A stretch of 64,000 nt of DNA from DASWOJ01 sp964250755 (GCA_964250755.1 CAXUHB010000003.1:62001-126000); one strand, 5' to 3'; positions 15,983 to 24,737 are shown, counted from the first letter of the stretch. Made by a program: numbers and translations. Notes: generated by a model not told the origin, from the sequence alone.

Positions 15983-16756
15983 ATGCTCATGAAACCTGCC
16001 CTGCTGGCCCTTGCTGCAACCGTCGCGCTGGCCGCACCGGCTTCGGCATCCATAATTCGGGTGCAGCAGAGCGCGTTCACCGCCGCTGCCGGGCTGATCA
16101 CATTCAGCGAGTTCGCGGGCGGCACATCGAACCCGACCTATGCGCCGGCCACCTACGGCGGCGGCGCGGGCGCGCCGACGGTGACGTTCGGCGGCTTCTT
16201 CACGGGACAGGCCCTTGGCAACGCTGGCACCTGCCCGGCCGGCGCGGCCCTGACCGGATGCGTCGTCGGATCGCCCACTGGCCCGCTGAGCCTCGACCCA
16301 AGCTCGCCTGCAACGTTCATAGCAGACGACGGCGCGCAAACGAACTCCCCGATTCTGAGCGGCAATCCGCTGTACAACGGGCCGATCGCGATCAAGTTCT
16401 CGGTGCCGCAGGTGGGCGTCGGGCTGGACGGCGGCTACTTCAACGCGGTTGCCAGCACGGCCATCACGGCGTTCGACGCCAATGGCAACGTCATCGGCCA
16501 GGTGGCCAACACGCAGGAAGGAGTCGAGTTCCTGGGCCTGGTCACCAGCGACAACTCGGCGACGATCTCGGGGCTGCTGTTCTCCCTGGTTGGCGACGAG
16601 CCCGCCGGGTTCGACGTGGACAGCATCCGGTTCGGCGTGGCGGGCCAGGTGATCAACCCGGGCAACCCGGTGCCGGAGCCAGCGACGGCGGCGTTGCTGA
16701 TGACGGGCGTGGCCGGAATCGGGCTGATGCGGCGCCGGGCGCCCCGCGCCAGCTGA
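15983..16756 (+). CDS. PEP-CTERM sorting-domain protein (257 aa)
   Basis: A secreted protein with a Sec signal peptide (MLMKPALLALAATVALAAPASA) and a C-terminal sorting signal: Val-Pro-Glu-Pro at residues 230-233, a hydrophobic helix LLMTGVAGIGL, then an Arg cluster MRRRAPR. Exosortases cut such signals after the membrane helix stops transfer, and the products usually go to the surface or the polysaccharide matrix. The body is Gly/Ala/Thr-rich beta-type sequence with two Cys around residues 80-95 and no recognised domain. No exosortase lies in the window. A perfect Shine-Dalgarno suggests high expression. Confidence 0.88.
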   Translation: MLMKPALLALAATVALAAPASASIIRVQQSAFTAAAGLITFSEFAGGTSNPTYAPATYGGGAGAPTVTFGGFFTGQALGNAGTCPAGAALTGCVVGSPTGPLSLDPSSPATFIADDGAQTNSPILSGNPLYNGPIAIKFSVPQVGVGLDGGYFNAVASTAITAFDANGNVIGQVANTQEGVEFLGLVTSDNSATISGLLFSLVGDEPAGFDVDSIRFGVAGQVINPGNPVPEPATAALLMTGVAGIGLMRRRAPRAS

Positions 16757-16764
16757 AGGCGGCT

Positions 16765-16794
16765 GCGGCGGCGGGCCGTGGGACCTGCCGCCGC
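16765..16794. terminator. GC hairpin after the PEP-CTERM gene
   Basis: GCGGCGGCGGG (16765-16775) pairs with CCTGCCGCCGC (16784-16794) through 11 positions including one G-U, loop 8 nt, starting nine bases after the stop codon. There is no T-run. Confidence 0.5.
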
Positions 16795-17097
16795 CCAAGC
16801 GCCAGGGCGGCCTTCGGGCCTCCGCTGGAGCGGCCATGCCAGCCGTCGTGCCGCGCCAACATCCGCCGGCGCGGCACATCTTGTCTGCTTGTCTGCGGCC
16901 TGTCTGCGTTCCCGCCCTGCGTCCCAGACGGCGTCCCAGACGGCCTCACGACTCTTCTGGCGGCGCGGACCGGACTGGCGGCGTGCTGATGCGGGAGGGG
17001 TGGCCCGCCACCGCGGAGGCCGCGCGGAGCGCCTGGAGCGGGCGGCCTGTCCTCGCGAATCCAACGCCGCGCGTCCCCTCCCGCACCACGCCCAGCG
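16795..17097. other. Non-coding gap with a 12-bp tandem duplication
   Basis: These 303 bases between the PEP-CTERM gene and the convergent sulfotransferase hold no gene I can support. The only structure is an exact direct repeat of CGTCCCAGACGG at 16920-16931 and 16932-16943. Confidence 0.5.
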
Positions 17098-18450
17098 TCA
17101 TGCGTGATAGCCGAAGTAGCGCAGGTCCTCGCCAAGCGCCTCCGCCGCCGTCACCTTCTCCTGCACGGTCATCTCCCGGCGCCAGCGGTCCAGCGTGGCG
17201 CCCGGGGCGGACGTCTGGTGCGCGCCGTCCTCGGCGCCATCCCCGTTGCCGGCCTCGGCAACCAACTGGCGCACCAGGTCCGGCGCGTCGTCCAGGCCCA
17301 GGCCGGCCAGCATCCCCGCGACGGCGGCGGGCGCGTCCCGCATCAGGTCCTCGTAGCGCAGCGTGACGGCGCCGGGGCCGGCCGCCCTGTGGGCCAGGCG
17401 CACCTGGCGCGTGCTGGCTGCCAGGCCGCGCAGCCAGGCCAGGTCGTCAGGGAAGCATTCGCGCCCGAACGACGCGGTGCCGCGCTTCCGGTTGAAGCTG
17501 CGGGCGGACAGCCAGACATCCCGGAAGTCGCGCACCAGGAACACCTCCCGCGCGCCGGGGTAGATGTTGCGGACGAAGTGCCGGGTCAGGGACAGCAGCA
17601 TCTTCTGCGCGACATAGCGCGGGGGCCCGAGCCGCCCGGCGGCGGCGCGCACGAACTCGTCCACCTGCTGCTTGCAGAAGTCCACCGCGGCAGCGGGCAC
17701 GCCCTCCTCCTGCCAGCGGACCACGGCGTCCCGGCCGGCGCCGTCCTCCCAGTCCCGGCTTCGGTAGGGGTTGCTGCCGACGCGGTTCGCGTCCCGGCTC
17801 TCGAAGCCGTCGGGATGCATGGAGGCGTCATCACCGGGTGCGGACAGGACCTGGGCGGCGTGCCACAGCCAGACCGGCGGGCGCAACTCGTAGGGGTGCC
17901 GGCCCGGCACCAGGACATCGGGATGGCCCGAGAGCAGCCGCATGGCGTAGGTCGTGCCGGACCGCCCCATTCCGAGCAGCAGCAGCGGGTGGTGTCGCTC
18001 CCGATACCCCGGCGCGATCCGGGCCGGCGGCAGGCCGGCGAGGGCGCCGAGCGGCACCTGGACAGTCCATCCATTTCCGCGCACCTCGGACAGCACCACG
18101 TCCACCACCGCGCCGAGCGGCAGGACGAGCTTGGACAGGCGCAGGTGGAAGCCGCACAGCAGCGGGGTGTCCGGGCGGCCCAGGGCGGCCACCACATCCG
18201 GACGCGGGACGCGGAGCGGCGCGGAGGCGATGGCGATGCCCTGGATCTGGAATTCGACCGCTGCCGGGGCGCCGGTGCGGGACACGCACCAGCCGAACAG
18301 CGAGACCGAGGCGGCGTGGTCCCCGCTCCGCCCCCAGTCGCTCAGCTCCACGCCGATCTCGGCGTCGCCGCAGGCGACGGCTTCCGCGGGAAAGAAACTC
18401 TCCTTGGGGTTGGAAGAGGAGGCCGTGCCGCACGTCAAGGTTACCGTCAT
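17098..18450 (-). CDS. Sulfotransferase family protein (450 aa)
   Basis: A PAPS-dependent sulfotransferase. The 5'-phosphosulfate loop LLGMGRSGTTYAMRLLSGHP lies near residue 160 and the 3'-phosphate-binding strand/helix VFLVRDFRDVWLSARSF near residue 300. The catalytic domain occupies about 155-450. The first 150 residues are separate and beta-rich (VSLFGWCVSRTGAPAAVEF, then LCGFHLRLSKLVLPLG), resembling the small beta-sandwich modules found in front of other polysaccharide-modifying transferases. Carbohydrate binding is inferred only. Next to a PEP-CTERM protein, it may modify an exopolysaccharide or surface glycan. Confidence 0.88.
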   Translation of the reverse strand: MTVTLTCGTASSSNPKESFFPAEAVACGDAEIGVELSDWGRSGDHAASVSLFGWCVSRTGAPAAVEFQIQGIAIASAPLRVPRPDVVAALGRPDTPLLCGFHLRLSKLVLPLGAVVDVVLSEVRGNGWTVQVPLGALAGLPPARIAPGYRERHHPLLLLGMGRSGTTYAMRLLSGHPDVLVPGRHPYELRPPVWLWHAAQVLSAPGDDASMHPDGFESRDANRVGSNPYRSRDWEDGAGRDAVVRWQEEGVPAAAVDFCKQQVDEFVRAAAGRLGPPRYVAQKMLLSLTRHFVRNIYPGAREVFLVRDFRDVWLSARSFNRKRGTASFGRECFPDDLAWLRGLAASTRQVRLAHRAAGPGAVTLRYEDLMRDAPAAVAGMLAGLGLDDAPDLVRQLVAEAGNGDGAEDGAHQTSAPGATLDRWRREMTVQEKVTAAEALGEDLRYFGYHA

Positions 18451-18774
18451 CGCCCCGACGTGGGCCTGACCGGGGCGGATGCGAGGTCCCGGCGCGAGGA
18501 GCCGCGTTCACGATCCCCTGCGATGCCGTCCCTGCCGGGGCGCCGCACCCGCGCCCGGCGCAGCGGCAGGCGGTGGAAGCGGGACGCGGGGGAAGCGGGA
18601 CGTGCCGGCCTGGCGGCCTCCACTCACGCATGCAGTTCACGCATGCAGTGCGGACCGGGTTCGCCGGGGCCTCGCGGCCAGCGGCGGACACACTAACTTA
18701 CAGCGCGGTGCCGACGGTTTTGTTGACCCGTCCGGTACGCCCGCCCATACAATGTCCTCCACCCCAGGACGCCC
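18451..18774. other. Divergent intergenic region with 13-bp tandem duplication
   Basis: This 324-bp gap between the sulfotransferase and kdsD (divergent) has no gene. It carries an exact tandem repeat TCACGCATGCAGT at 18624-18636 and 18637-18649 and the likely kdsD promoter near its right end. The 5' half is very GC-rich. Confidence 0.5.
18724..18754 (+). promoter_or_regulatory. Possible promoter for kdsD-lpt-rpoN
   Basis: TTGACC (18724-18729) and TACAAT (18749-18754) resemble -35 and -10 boxes, but the 19-bp spacing is long. It lies 20 bp before the kdsD ATG, which has AGGA six bases upstream. Low confidence without transcript data. Confidence 0.3.
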
Positions 18775-19758
18775 ATGACAGCCGCCCTCGCGCTTCCCCC
18801 TGCCGACGACATCGAGGTCGCGCGCGCCGTGCTGGCGGCGGAGGCGGCTGGGTTGCGCGCCCTTTCGGCGTCGCTGGACCGGCGGTTCGGGGATGCGGTG
18901 GAGCGTCTGGCGGCCTGCACGGGCCGGGTGGTGGTGTCGGGGATGGGCAAGTCCGGCCATGTCGGGCGCAAGATCGCGGCGACGCTGGCCAGCACGGGAA
19001 CCCCTGCCCTGTTCGTGCATCCCGGGGAGGCGTCGCACGGCGACCTCGGCATGATCGTGGCCGGCGACGCCATCCTGGCGCTGTCCAACAGCGGAGAGAC
19101 GGCGGAGCTGGCGGACCTGGTGGCCCATGCAAGGCGGTTCGGCCTGCCGCTGGTGGCGATCACGGGGCGGGCGGACAGCGCGCTGGCGCGGGCGGCCGAT
19201 GTGCTGCTGACATTGCCGGCGGCGGCGGAGGCGTGCCCGATGGGGCTGGCGCCCACCACCAGCACGACGATGCAGTTGGCGCTGGGCGATGCGCTGGCGG
19301 TGGCGCTGCTGACGCGGCGGGGGTTCACGGCGACGGACTTTTCGCAGTTCCATCCCGGCGGACGGCTGGGCGCGCAGTTGCGGCGGGTGTCGGACCTGAT
19401 GCACGCGGGCGACGCGCTGCCGCTGGCGGAGGCGGACTTGCCGATGGACCGGGCGCTGCTGGTGATGACGGGCAAGGGGTTCGGCTGCCTGGGGGCGCTG
19501 GACGGCAACGGGCGGCTGGCGGGGGTGCTGACGGACGGGGACCTGCGCCGGGCCATGGGGCCGGACCTGCTGGGCCGTAGGGTGCTGGACGTGATGAACC
19601 CCGCCCCCCGCACCATCGGCCCCGATGCCCTGGCAGCGGACGCGCTGCGCCTGATGGGCGGGCCGCGTCCGGTGACCAGCCTGTTCGTGCTCGACGGCGA
19701 CGGCCGGCCGGTGGGGCTGCTGCACGTCCACGACCTGTTGCGGGCGGGCGTGGCGTGA
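18775..19758 (+). CDS. kdsD: Arabinose-5-phosphate isomerase
   Basis: Interconverts ribulose-5-phosphate and arabinose-5-phosphate, the first step of Kdo synthesis for LPS. It is 327 aa, typical length. The SIS domain has GMGKSGHVGRKIAATLAS, SNSGETAELADL and the HPGG active-site stretch after FSQF. Two CBS domains fill the C-terminus (LPMDRALLVMTGKGFGCLGA and TIGPDALAADALRLM). It is the first gene of the run kdsD-lptC-lptA-lptB-rpoN-hpf, and its stop overlaps the lptC GTG by three bases, indicating translational coupling. Confidence 0.96.
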   Translation: MTAALALPPADDIEVARAVLAAEAAGLRALSASLDRRFGDAVERLAACTGRVVVSGMGKSGHVGRKIAATLASTGTPALFVHPGEASHGDLGMIVAGDAILALSNSGETAELADLVAHARRFGLPLVAITGRADSALARAADVLLTLPAAAEACPMGLAPTTSTTMQLALGDALAVALLTRRGFTATDFSQFHPGGRLGAQLRRVSDLMHAGDALPLAEADLPMDRALLVMTGKGFGCLGALDGNGRLAGVLTDGDLRRAMGPDLLGRRVLDVMNPAPRTIGPDALAADALRLMGGPRPVTSLFVLDGDGRPVGLLHVHDLLRAGVA

Positions 19759-20444
19759 GCGTGGCGCCCCTGCAGCCGGACGCGCTGGCGCCGCGCCGCG
19801 CCGGGGAGCGTCTGTCCACGTCGGGGCCGATCCGCGCCCGCCGGATGCCCACGTCCGGCGGCATCGCCCGGCGCCGCGCCTTCGTGACCGGGACCAAGTG
19901 GCTGCTGCCGGCGGGTGCGCTGGCCCTGCTGGCGAGCGTCGCGCTGTGGCCGGAGCTGGCGCGCGTCGGGGAGAGCGGGCGTGTCGCGTTCCGCCGGGCG
20001 TTCAGCGCGGTCCCGGACAGCGGCAAGCTGCGGGAGGCGCGCTACCGCGGGGTGGACGAGCGGGGGCGGCCCTACACGGTCACGGCGGATTGGGCGTCCC
20101 AGGACGGGCCGTTGCGGGTGAACCTGCAGGAGCCGAAGGGCGACATGCTGCTGGAGGGCGGCAGCTGGGTGATGGTGCAGTCGCGGGACGGGGTCTATAT
20201 CCAGCACTCCGGGCAGTTGGACCTGTCGCGCGACGTGGTGCTGTATCGGGACGACGGGACGGTGATGCGAACGCAGAGCGCCTCGGTGGACGTCAAGAAC
20301 TCGGCGGCGGCCAGCAACGAGATGACCCATGCGGAGGGTCCGTTCGGCGTGCTGGACGCGCAAGGGTTCACCTTGGTGGACAAGGGGGCGGTGGTGCAGT
20401 TCCACGGGCCGGCGCGGCTGGTGCTGAACGGGGCTGGGAAGTGA
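19755..20444 (+). CDS. lptC: LPS export protein LptC
   Basis: The inner-membrane-anchored periplasmic bridge that passes LPS from LptBFG to LptA. A basic N-terminal tail of about 50 residues leads into one transmembrane helix (WLLPAGALALLASVALW), followed by the periplasmic beta-jellyroll with VTADWASQDGP, VYIQHSGQLDLSRDVVLYRDD and a C-terminal EGPFGVLDAQGF segment. The start is GTG inside the kdsD stop. At 229 aa it has the longer cytoplasmic tail usual in Acetobacteraceae-like relatives. The stop overlaps an in-frame ATG at 20444 that would extend lptA. Confidence 0.9.
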   Translation: MSVAPLQPDALAPRRAGERLSTSGPIRARRMPTSGGIARRRAFVTGTKWLLPAGALALLASVALWPELARVGESGRVAFRRAFSAVPDSGKLREARYRGVDERGRPYTVTADWASQDGPLRVNLQEPKGDMLLEGGSWVMVQSRDGVYIQHSGQLDLSRDVVLYRDDGTVMRTQSASVDVKNSAAASNEMTHAEGPFGVLDAQGFTLVDKGAVVQFHGPARLVLNGAGK

Positions 20445-20530
20445 TGGGCTTGGCTTGGCCCTGGCGTCCCGTCGCTGCGGGACGTGCCTGCGCCGTAAGC
20501 GCAGCACGGCCGGCACGGTGGTCCCTGCAG

Positions 20531-20572
20531 CCCCTGGATCGCCGCATCGCTCCGCTTCCCGCAATGACGAGG
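20531..20572. repeat. Half-copy of the REP-like repeat at the lptA start
   Basis: The segment from CCCCTGGATCGCC (20531) through GCAATGACGAGG (20572) matches the right half of the complete element at 31999-32097 (CCCCTGGATTGCC ... CTCGCAATGACG). The complementary-strand reading gives the same peptide signature, RSDAAIQG, seen in that element. The left half is absent. The ATG inside GCAATGACG is the likely lptA start codon. Confidence 0.75.
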
Positions 20573-21616
20573 TGCTTGGGGCGCGCTTTGTCCCTCCCTG
20601 GGCTGGCCCTGATGGGAGGCTTGCTGCTCGGCTCCGCTGCCGGCGCACGGGCGCAGGCAATTGACATGTCCAAGGGCGGGCCGGTCGAGGTCACGGCCAG
20701 CGAGGGCATGGAGTGGCGGCAGAACGAGCAGATGGTGATCGCGCGGGGCAGCGCGCGCGCGGTGCGCGGGGACGTGACGGTGACGGCGGACCGGCTGATC
20801 GCGCGCTACCGCAAGAAGGCGTCGGCCGGCGTCCCGGCAGCATCCGCCCCAGGAACGCCCGCAGCGCCGGCGCCTGCTGCGCCCGCCACCTCGGCTGGGA
20901 TCGGCGGGCCGGCCGACACCGGCGCGAACGAGATCTACCGGCTGGAGGCCGAGGGCAACGTCCACATCTTCACGGCCACCGACCTCGCGGTGGCGGACAG
21001 GGCGGTCTATGACATAGATCAGTCGGTGCTGCTGCTGACGGGGTCGGCGATGAAGATCACGACGCCGCAGCAGGTGCTGACGGCGCGGGACGCGATGGAG
21101 TACTGGTCGGCCAAGCACATGGCGGTGGGCCGGGGCCTGGCGACCGTGGTGACCAGCGACGGGCGCCGCGTGGCCGCCGACACGCTGGTGGCCTACACGA
21201 AGCCGCCGCCCGCGCCGGGCCAGCCGCCCGGCCCCAAGCCGGCCACACCCGTTGCGGCCCCGGCCAAGCCCGGCGCCGACCCGCTGATGGCGTCCGGCAA
21301 GCTGGAGCGGGTGGAGGGGTTCGGCAACGTGGAGGTGCGCACGGCCACCGACATCGTCCGGGGTGCGCGGGGGGTCTATGTGTCGGACACTGGCATCGCC
21401 CGCCTGGCCGGGTCCGTGCGGCTGACGCGCGGGCAGAACCAGTTGAACGGCGACGAGGCCGTGGTGAACATGCGCACGGGCATCAGCACCGTGACGCGCA
21501 GCCCCGGCAGCCGCATCCAGGGGCTGGTGGTGCCCAACGACGCCTCGGCCTCGGCCCCGGGCGGGTCCGGCAAGCCCGGGGCGCCGCTGCCGCCTGGCGG
21601 GACGCCGAAGCCTTGA
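20564..21616 (+). CDS. lptA: LPS export periplasmic protein LptA
   Basis: LptA forms the periplasmic beta-taco bridge carrying LPS between LptC and the outer-membrane LptD. From ATG 20564 it is 350 aa with a good signal peptide (MTRCLGRALSLPGLALMGG, ending ARAQA). The mature part starts with an OstA-like segment, PVEVTASEGMEWRQNEQMVIARG, and repeats such as NVHIFTATDLAVADRAVYD. A low-complexity Ala/Pro insert lies near residues 88-115 and a Pro-rich tail follows. An in-frame ATG at 20444, overlapping the lptC stop, would add 40 residues ahead of the signal peptide. I prefer 20564, which falls inside a REP-like half-repeat. Confidence 0.88.
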   Translation: MTRCLGRALSLPGLALMGGLLLGSAAGARAQAIDMSKGGPVEVTASEGMEWRQNEQMVIARGSARAVRGDVTVTADRLIARYRKKASAGVPAASAPGTPAAPAPAAPATSAGIGGPADTGANEIYRLEAEGNVHIFTATDLAVADRAVYDIDQSVLLLTGSAMKITTPQQVLTARDAMEYWSAKHMAVGRGLATVVTSDGRRVAADTLVAYTKPPPAPGQPPGPKPATPVAAPAKPGADPLMASGKLERVEGFGNVEVRTATDIVRGARGVYVSDTGIARLAGSVRLTRGQNQLNGDEAVVNMRTGISTVTRSPGSRIQGLVVPNDASASAPGGSGKPGAPLPPGGTPKP

Positions 21617-22407
21617 ACGAGGTGCGCGCCGTGCCGGGCGCGGGCGCGCTCGGCGGGATGAGGGGCGGGGACGGCCTGGAGGATGGGGGCGGCCTGGCGG
21701 CGTCCGCGGTGGGCAAGACCTACAAGAAGCGGCAGGTGGTGCAGAACGTCAGCATCAAGGTGCGCCGGGGGGAGGCGGTGGGGCTGCTCGGCCCCAACGG
21801 CGCCGGGAAGACGACGACGTTCTACATGATCACGGGGCAGGTGCGTCCGGACACCGGCAGCATCACCCTAGACGGGCAGGACATCACGGGGCTGCCGATG
21901 TATCGGCGGGCGCGTCTGGGCATCGGCTACCTGCCGCAGGAGGCCAGCATCTACCGCGGGCTGAACGTGGAGCAGAACATCCTGGCCTCCCTGGAGGTGG
22001 TGGAGCGCGATCCCGACCGGCGCCGGATGATGCTGGACGAACTGCTGCAGGAGTTCGGCATCAGCCACCTGCGCCGCACGCCGTCCCTGGCCTTGTCGGG
22101 CGGGGAGCGGCGGCGGTGCGAGATCGCGCGCGCCCTGGCGACCCAGCCCGGCTACATCCTGCTGGACGAGCCGCTGGCGGGCATTGACCCCATCGCGGTG
22201 GGGGAAATCCGCGACCTGGTGTCCCACCTGAAGGACCGCGGCATCGGCGTGCTGATCACCGACCACAACGTGCGCGAGACGCTGGAGATCATAGACCGCG
22301 CCTACATCATGCATGACGGCAAGGTGCTGATGGAGGGGCGTCCGCAGGAGGTCGTGGCCCACGTGGACGTGCGCCGGGTCTATCTCGGGGAAAGGTTTAG
22401 CCTGTAA
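21613..22407 (+). CDS. lptB: LPS export ABC transporter ATPase LptB
   Basis: The cytosolic ATPase of the LptBFG extractor. Walker A is GPNGAGKTTT, the Q-loop is in YLPQEASIYR, the signature is LSGGERRRCEIARAL, Walker B is YILLDEPLAGIDP and the H-loop is ITDHNVRE. The TTG at 21613 overlaps the lptA stop and gives 264 aa; an ATG at 21658 gives 249 aa, nearer the usual length, and may be the true start. The C-terminal RVYLGERFSL is characteristic of LptB. rpoN begins 10 bp later. Confidence 0.96.
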   Translation: MNEVRAVPGAGALGGMRGGDGLEDGGGLAASAVGKTYKKRQVVQNVSIKVRRGEAVGLLGPNGAGKTTTFYMITGQVRPDTGSITLDGQDITGLPMYRRARLGIGYLPQEASIYRGLNVEQNILASLEVVERDPDRRRMMLDELLQEFGISHLRRTPSLALSGGERRRCEIARALATQPGYILLDEPLAGIDPIAVGEIRDLVSHLKDRGIGVLITDHNVRETLEIIDRAYIMHDGKVLMEGRPQEVVAHVDVRRVYLGERFSL

Positions 22408-22417
22408 GCTGCCGCCC

Positions 22418-23917
22418 ATGGCTATGGGTCCGCGCTTAGAGTTTCGGCAGACGCAGTCGCTGGTGATGACGCCGCAGCTGCGTCAGGCCATCAAGCTGCT
22501 TCAATTCACGAATCTGGAAGCCGCCGCCTTCGTCGAGGAGGAGCTGGAGCGCAACCCGTTGCTGGAGCGCGACGAGCGCGGCGATGCGATGCCGGAGCTG
22601 CCGGCCCCCGACCAGCGCACGCAGTCCGTCGGGGAGCTGGACGCGGTGGCCCTGCTGCGCCAGGAGCGCCTGCCCGACGCGGTGGAAGTGGACCACACCA
22701 ACAGCTACGACGGCGGCAGCCCCGGCGATGGAGGGTCCTACGACGGCGCCGCCGAAGGCTCCTATGCCGGGGCCGTGCGCGGGAACGGCGGGGACGGACT
22801 GGACGACCGCGGGATCGAGGCGGTCGCCGACGCGCCGCGCAGCCTGCGGGCGCACCTGGAGGAGCAGCTGCGTCTGAACTTCCGGGACCAGGGAGACCGG
22901 ATCATCGGCGCGCAGCTGATGGCGCTGCTGGACCCGGCCGGGCGCGTGCCGGTGGCGACGGAGGACTTGGCGGCGGCGCTGGGTGTGGACTCCGCGCGGG
23001 TGGAGCGGGTGCGGGCGGCGATGATGCGCTTCGATCCGCCGGGGCTGTTCGCGCGCGACCTGCGGGAGTGCCTGGCGGCGCAGTTGGCCGACCGCAACCG
23101 GCTGGACCCGGCAATGGCGCGGCTGCTGGACAACCTGGAGATGCTGGCCCGGCGCGACCTGCGCGGCCTGATGCAGGTGTGCGAGGTGGACAGCGAGGAC
23201 CTTGCGGAGATGATCGGCGAGGTCAGGGCGCTGGACCCCAAGCCGGGCGCGTCCTTCGACCTCGGACCGATGCAGCAGGTGATCCCCGACGTGCTGATGC
23301 GGGCGGCGCCGGACGGCGCGTGGATCCTGGAGCTGAACCCGGACACCATGCCGCGCGTGCTGGTGAACGAGTCCTACCACGCGCGGGTCAGCGCCCGGGC
23401 GGGCAAGGAGGAGCGGAGCTTCCTGGGGGAGAACCTGTCCAGCGCCAACTGGCTGGTGAAGTCCCTGCAGCAGCGGGCCAACACGATCCTGCGGGTGGCG
23501 TCCGAGGTGGTGCGGCAGCAGGACGCCTTCTTCCGCGGCGGGGTGGGGCACCTGCGCCCCCTGATCCTGCGCGACATCGCCGAGGCCGTGGAGATGCACG
23601 AGAGCACGGTCAGCCGGGTGACGGCCAACAAGTACATCGCCACGCCGCGCGGCCTGTTCGAGCTAAAGTACTTCTTCACAACCGCGATCAACGCGACGGA
23701 GGGCGGGGAGAGCCACAGCGCAGAGAGCGTGCGGCACCGCATCCGCGCCCTGGTCCAGGCGGAGGACCCGGTGGACGTGCTGTCCGATGACGCCATTGTT
23801 GCAGCCCTGCGGCGGGAAGGCGTGGACATCGCCCGCCGGACCGTGGCCAAATACCGGGACGCATTGCGCATCCCAAGCTCGGTGCAGCGCAAGCGGGAGA
23901 AGGCGGTGCCAGCTTAA
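22418..23917 (+). CDS. rpoN: RNA polymerase sigma-54 factor
   Basis: Sigma-54 directs polymerase to -24/-12 promoters of nitrogen, motility and stress genes and needs AAA+ activators. Region I is the Gln/Leu-rich N-terminus (LEFRQTQSLVMTPQLRQAI and onward). An acidic linker with Gly/Tyr/Asp-rich sequence follows at about 90-130. The core-binding domain, the HTH near ESTVSRVTANKYIATPRG and the RpoN box ARRTVAKYRD (about residues 472-481) are all present. At 499 aa it is full length. The position between lptB and hpf is the standard proteobacterial arrangement. Confidence 0.97.
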   Translation: MAMGPRLEFRQTQSLVMTPQLRQAIKLLQFTNLEAAAFVEEELERNPLLERDERGDAMPELPAPDQRTQSVGELDAVALLRQERLPDAVEVDHTNSYDGGSPGDGGSYDGAAEGSYAGAVRGNGGDGLDDRGIEAVADAPRSLRAHLEEQLRLNFRDQGDRIIGAQLMALLDPAGRVPVATEDLAAALGVDSARVERVRAAMMRFDPPGLFARDLRECLAAQLADRNRLDPAMARLLDNLEMLARRDLRGLMQVCEVDSEDLAEMIGEVRALDPKPGASFDLGPMQQVIPDVLMRAAPDGAWILELNPDTMPRVLVNESYHARVSARAGKEERSFLGENLSSANWLVKSLQQRANTILRVASEVVRQQDAFFRGGVGHLRPLILRDIAEAVEMHESTVSRVTANKYIATPRGLFELKYFFTTAINATEGGESHSAESVRHRIRALVQAEDPVDVLSDDAIVAALRREGVDIARRTVAKYRDALRIPSSVQRKREKAVPA

Positions 23918-23949
23918 GGCGCTTGTGCCAGGGATGGCGCCGCCGCGGT

Positions 23950-23977
23950 TCGGTCAACCACGATCGGTCAACCACGG
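23950..23977. repeat. 14-bp tandem duplication upstream of hpf
   Basis: TCGGTCAACCACGA (23950-23963) is followed directly by TCGGTCAACCACGG (23964-23977), 13 of 14 identical, ending 11 bases before the hpf ATG. It lies in the rpoN-hpf spacer and may be part of the hpf leader. Confidence 0.7.
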
Positions 23978-23988
23978 GGGACGCAGCC

Positions 23989-24579
23989 ATGCAGATCACA
24001 GTGTCAGGCAAGCAGGTCGAGTTGTCGGATGCGCTCCGCACCCGCGTCAGCGACCACCTGGACACCATCGCGGGCAAGTACTTCGACCACGCGCTGGAGG
24101 CGAACGTGACGTTCAGCCGCGCCCGCAGCTTCTTCACATGCGACATCAACGTCCATGCAGGGCGGGGGTTGACGCTGCGCGGCGAGGGGGAAGCCGGGGA
24201 CGCGCACAGCGCCTTCGACGACGCGGCGGAGCACATCGCCAAGCGGCTGCGGCGCTACCGGCGCCGGGTGAACGAGCATGCGCGGGACCTGGCCAACCGG
24301 GCGCGGCCTGAGGCGGCGCGGCAGTATGTGCTGCGTCAGGACGAGGACGGGCAACCCAACGGCGTGGACACGCGCAGCGACACGCCGGCCTATGCGACGG
24401 TAATCGCCGAGAGCCAGGCGGAGATCAACACCTTGTCGGTGGGAGAAGCGGTGATGCGGATGGACCTGGCGGACCAGCCAGTGCTGATGTTCCGCAACAG
24501 CGCCACGACGGAACTGAACGTGATCTACCGCCGGGTGGATGGGCACATCGGGTGGATAGACCCGACGAAGACGCGATAA
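23989..24579 (+). CDS. hpf: Ribosome hibernation promoting factor, long form
   Basis: Binds the 30S subunit during stress and, in the long form, dimerises 70S into 100S particles. The N-terminal domain is MQITVSGKQVELSDALRTRV, then the AHSAFDDAAEHIAKRLRRYRRR helix. The C-terminal dimerisation domain has EAVMRMDLADQPVLMFRNS and NVIYRRVDGHIGWIDP. It is 196 aa, as expected for the long form. I use the ATG at 23989 with GGGGGA upstream. It commonly follows rpoN; ptsN, often next, is absent here. Confidence 0.94.
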   Translation: MQITVSGKQVELSDALRTRVSDHLDTIAGKYFDHALEANVTFSRARSFFTCDINVHAGRGLTLRGEGEAGDAHSAFDDAAEHIAKRLRRYRRRVNEHARDLANRARPEAARQYVLRQDEDGQPNGVDTRSDTPAYATVIAESQAEINTLSVGEAVMRMDLADQPVLMFRNSATTELNVIYRRVDGHIGWIDPTKTR

Positions 24580-24609
24580 GGTCATCCAACGCCAGCCCTA
24601 GCTTTCCCA

Positions 24610-24709
24610 CGTCATTGCAGGAAGCATGGCGACGGAGCGATCCAGAGGCCAACAGCACCGCGCTGGCGACCCCTGGATCGCCATGCCGCAAGCGCAACTC
24701 GTAACGACG
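24610..24709. repeat. Degenerate REP-like element
   Basis: The left arm CGTCATTGC (24610-24618) and a right half with CCCCTGGATCGCC (24670-24682) ending near CTCGTAACGACG (24709) follow the plan of the complete element at 31999-32097, with several substitutions. It occupies the convergent gap between hpf and the DUF1150 gene and may act as a bidirectional hairpin. Confidence 0.6.
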
Positions 24710-24737
24710 TGTGGGCTGCGATGGATCGCGGCCGGCG

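Noticed and set aside
19898..20563. Extension of the lptA frame far upstream into lptC
   Set aside because: It reads lptC in the wrong phase; only the part from 20444 or 20564 is credible.
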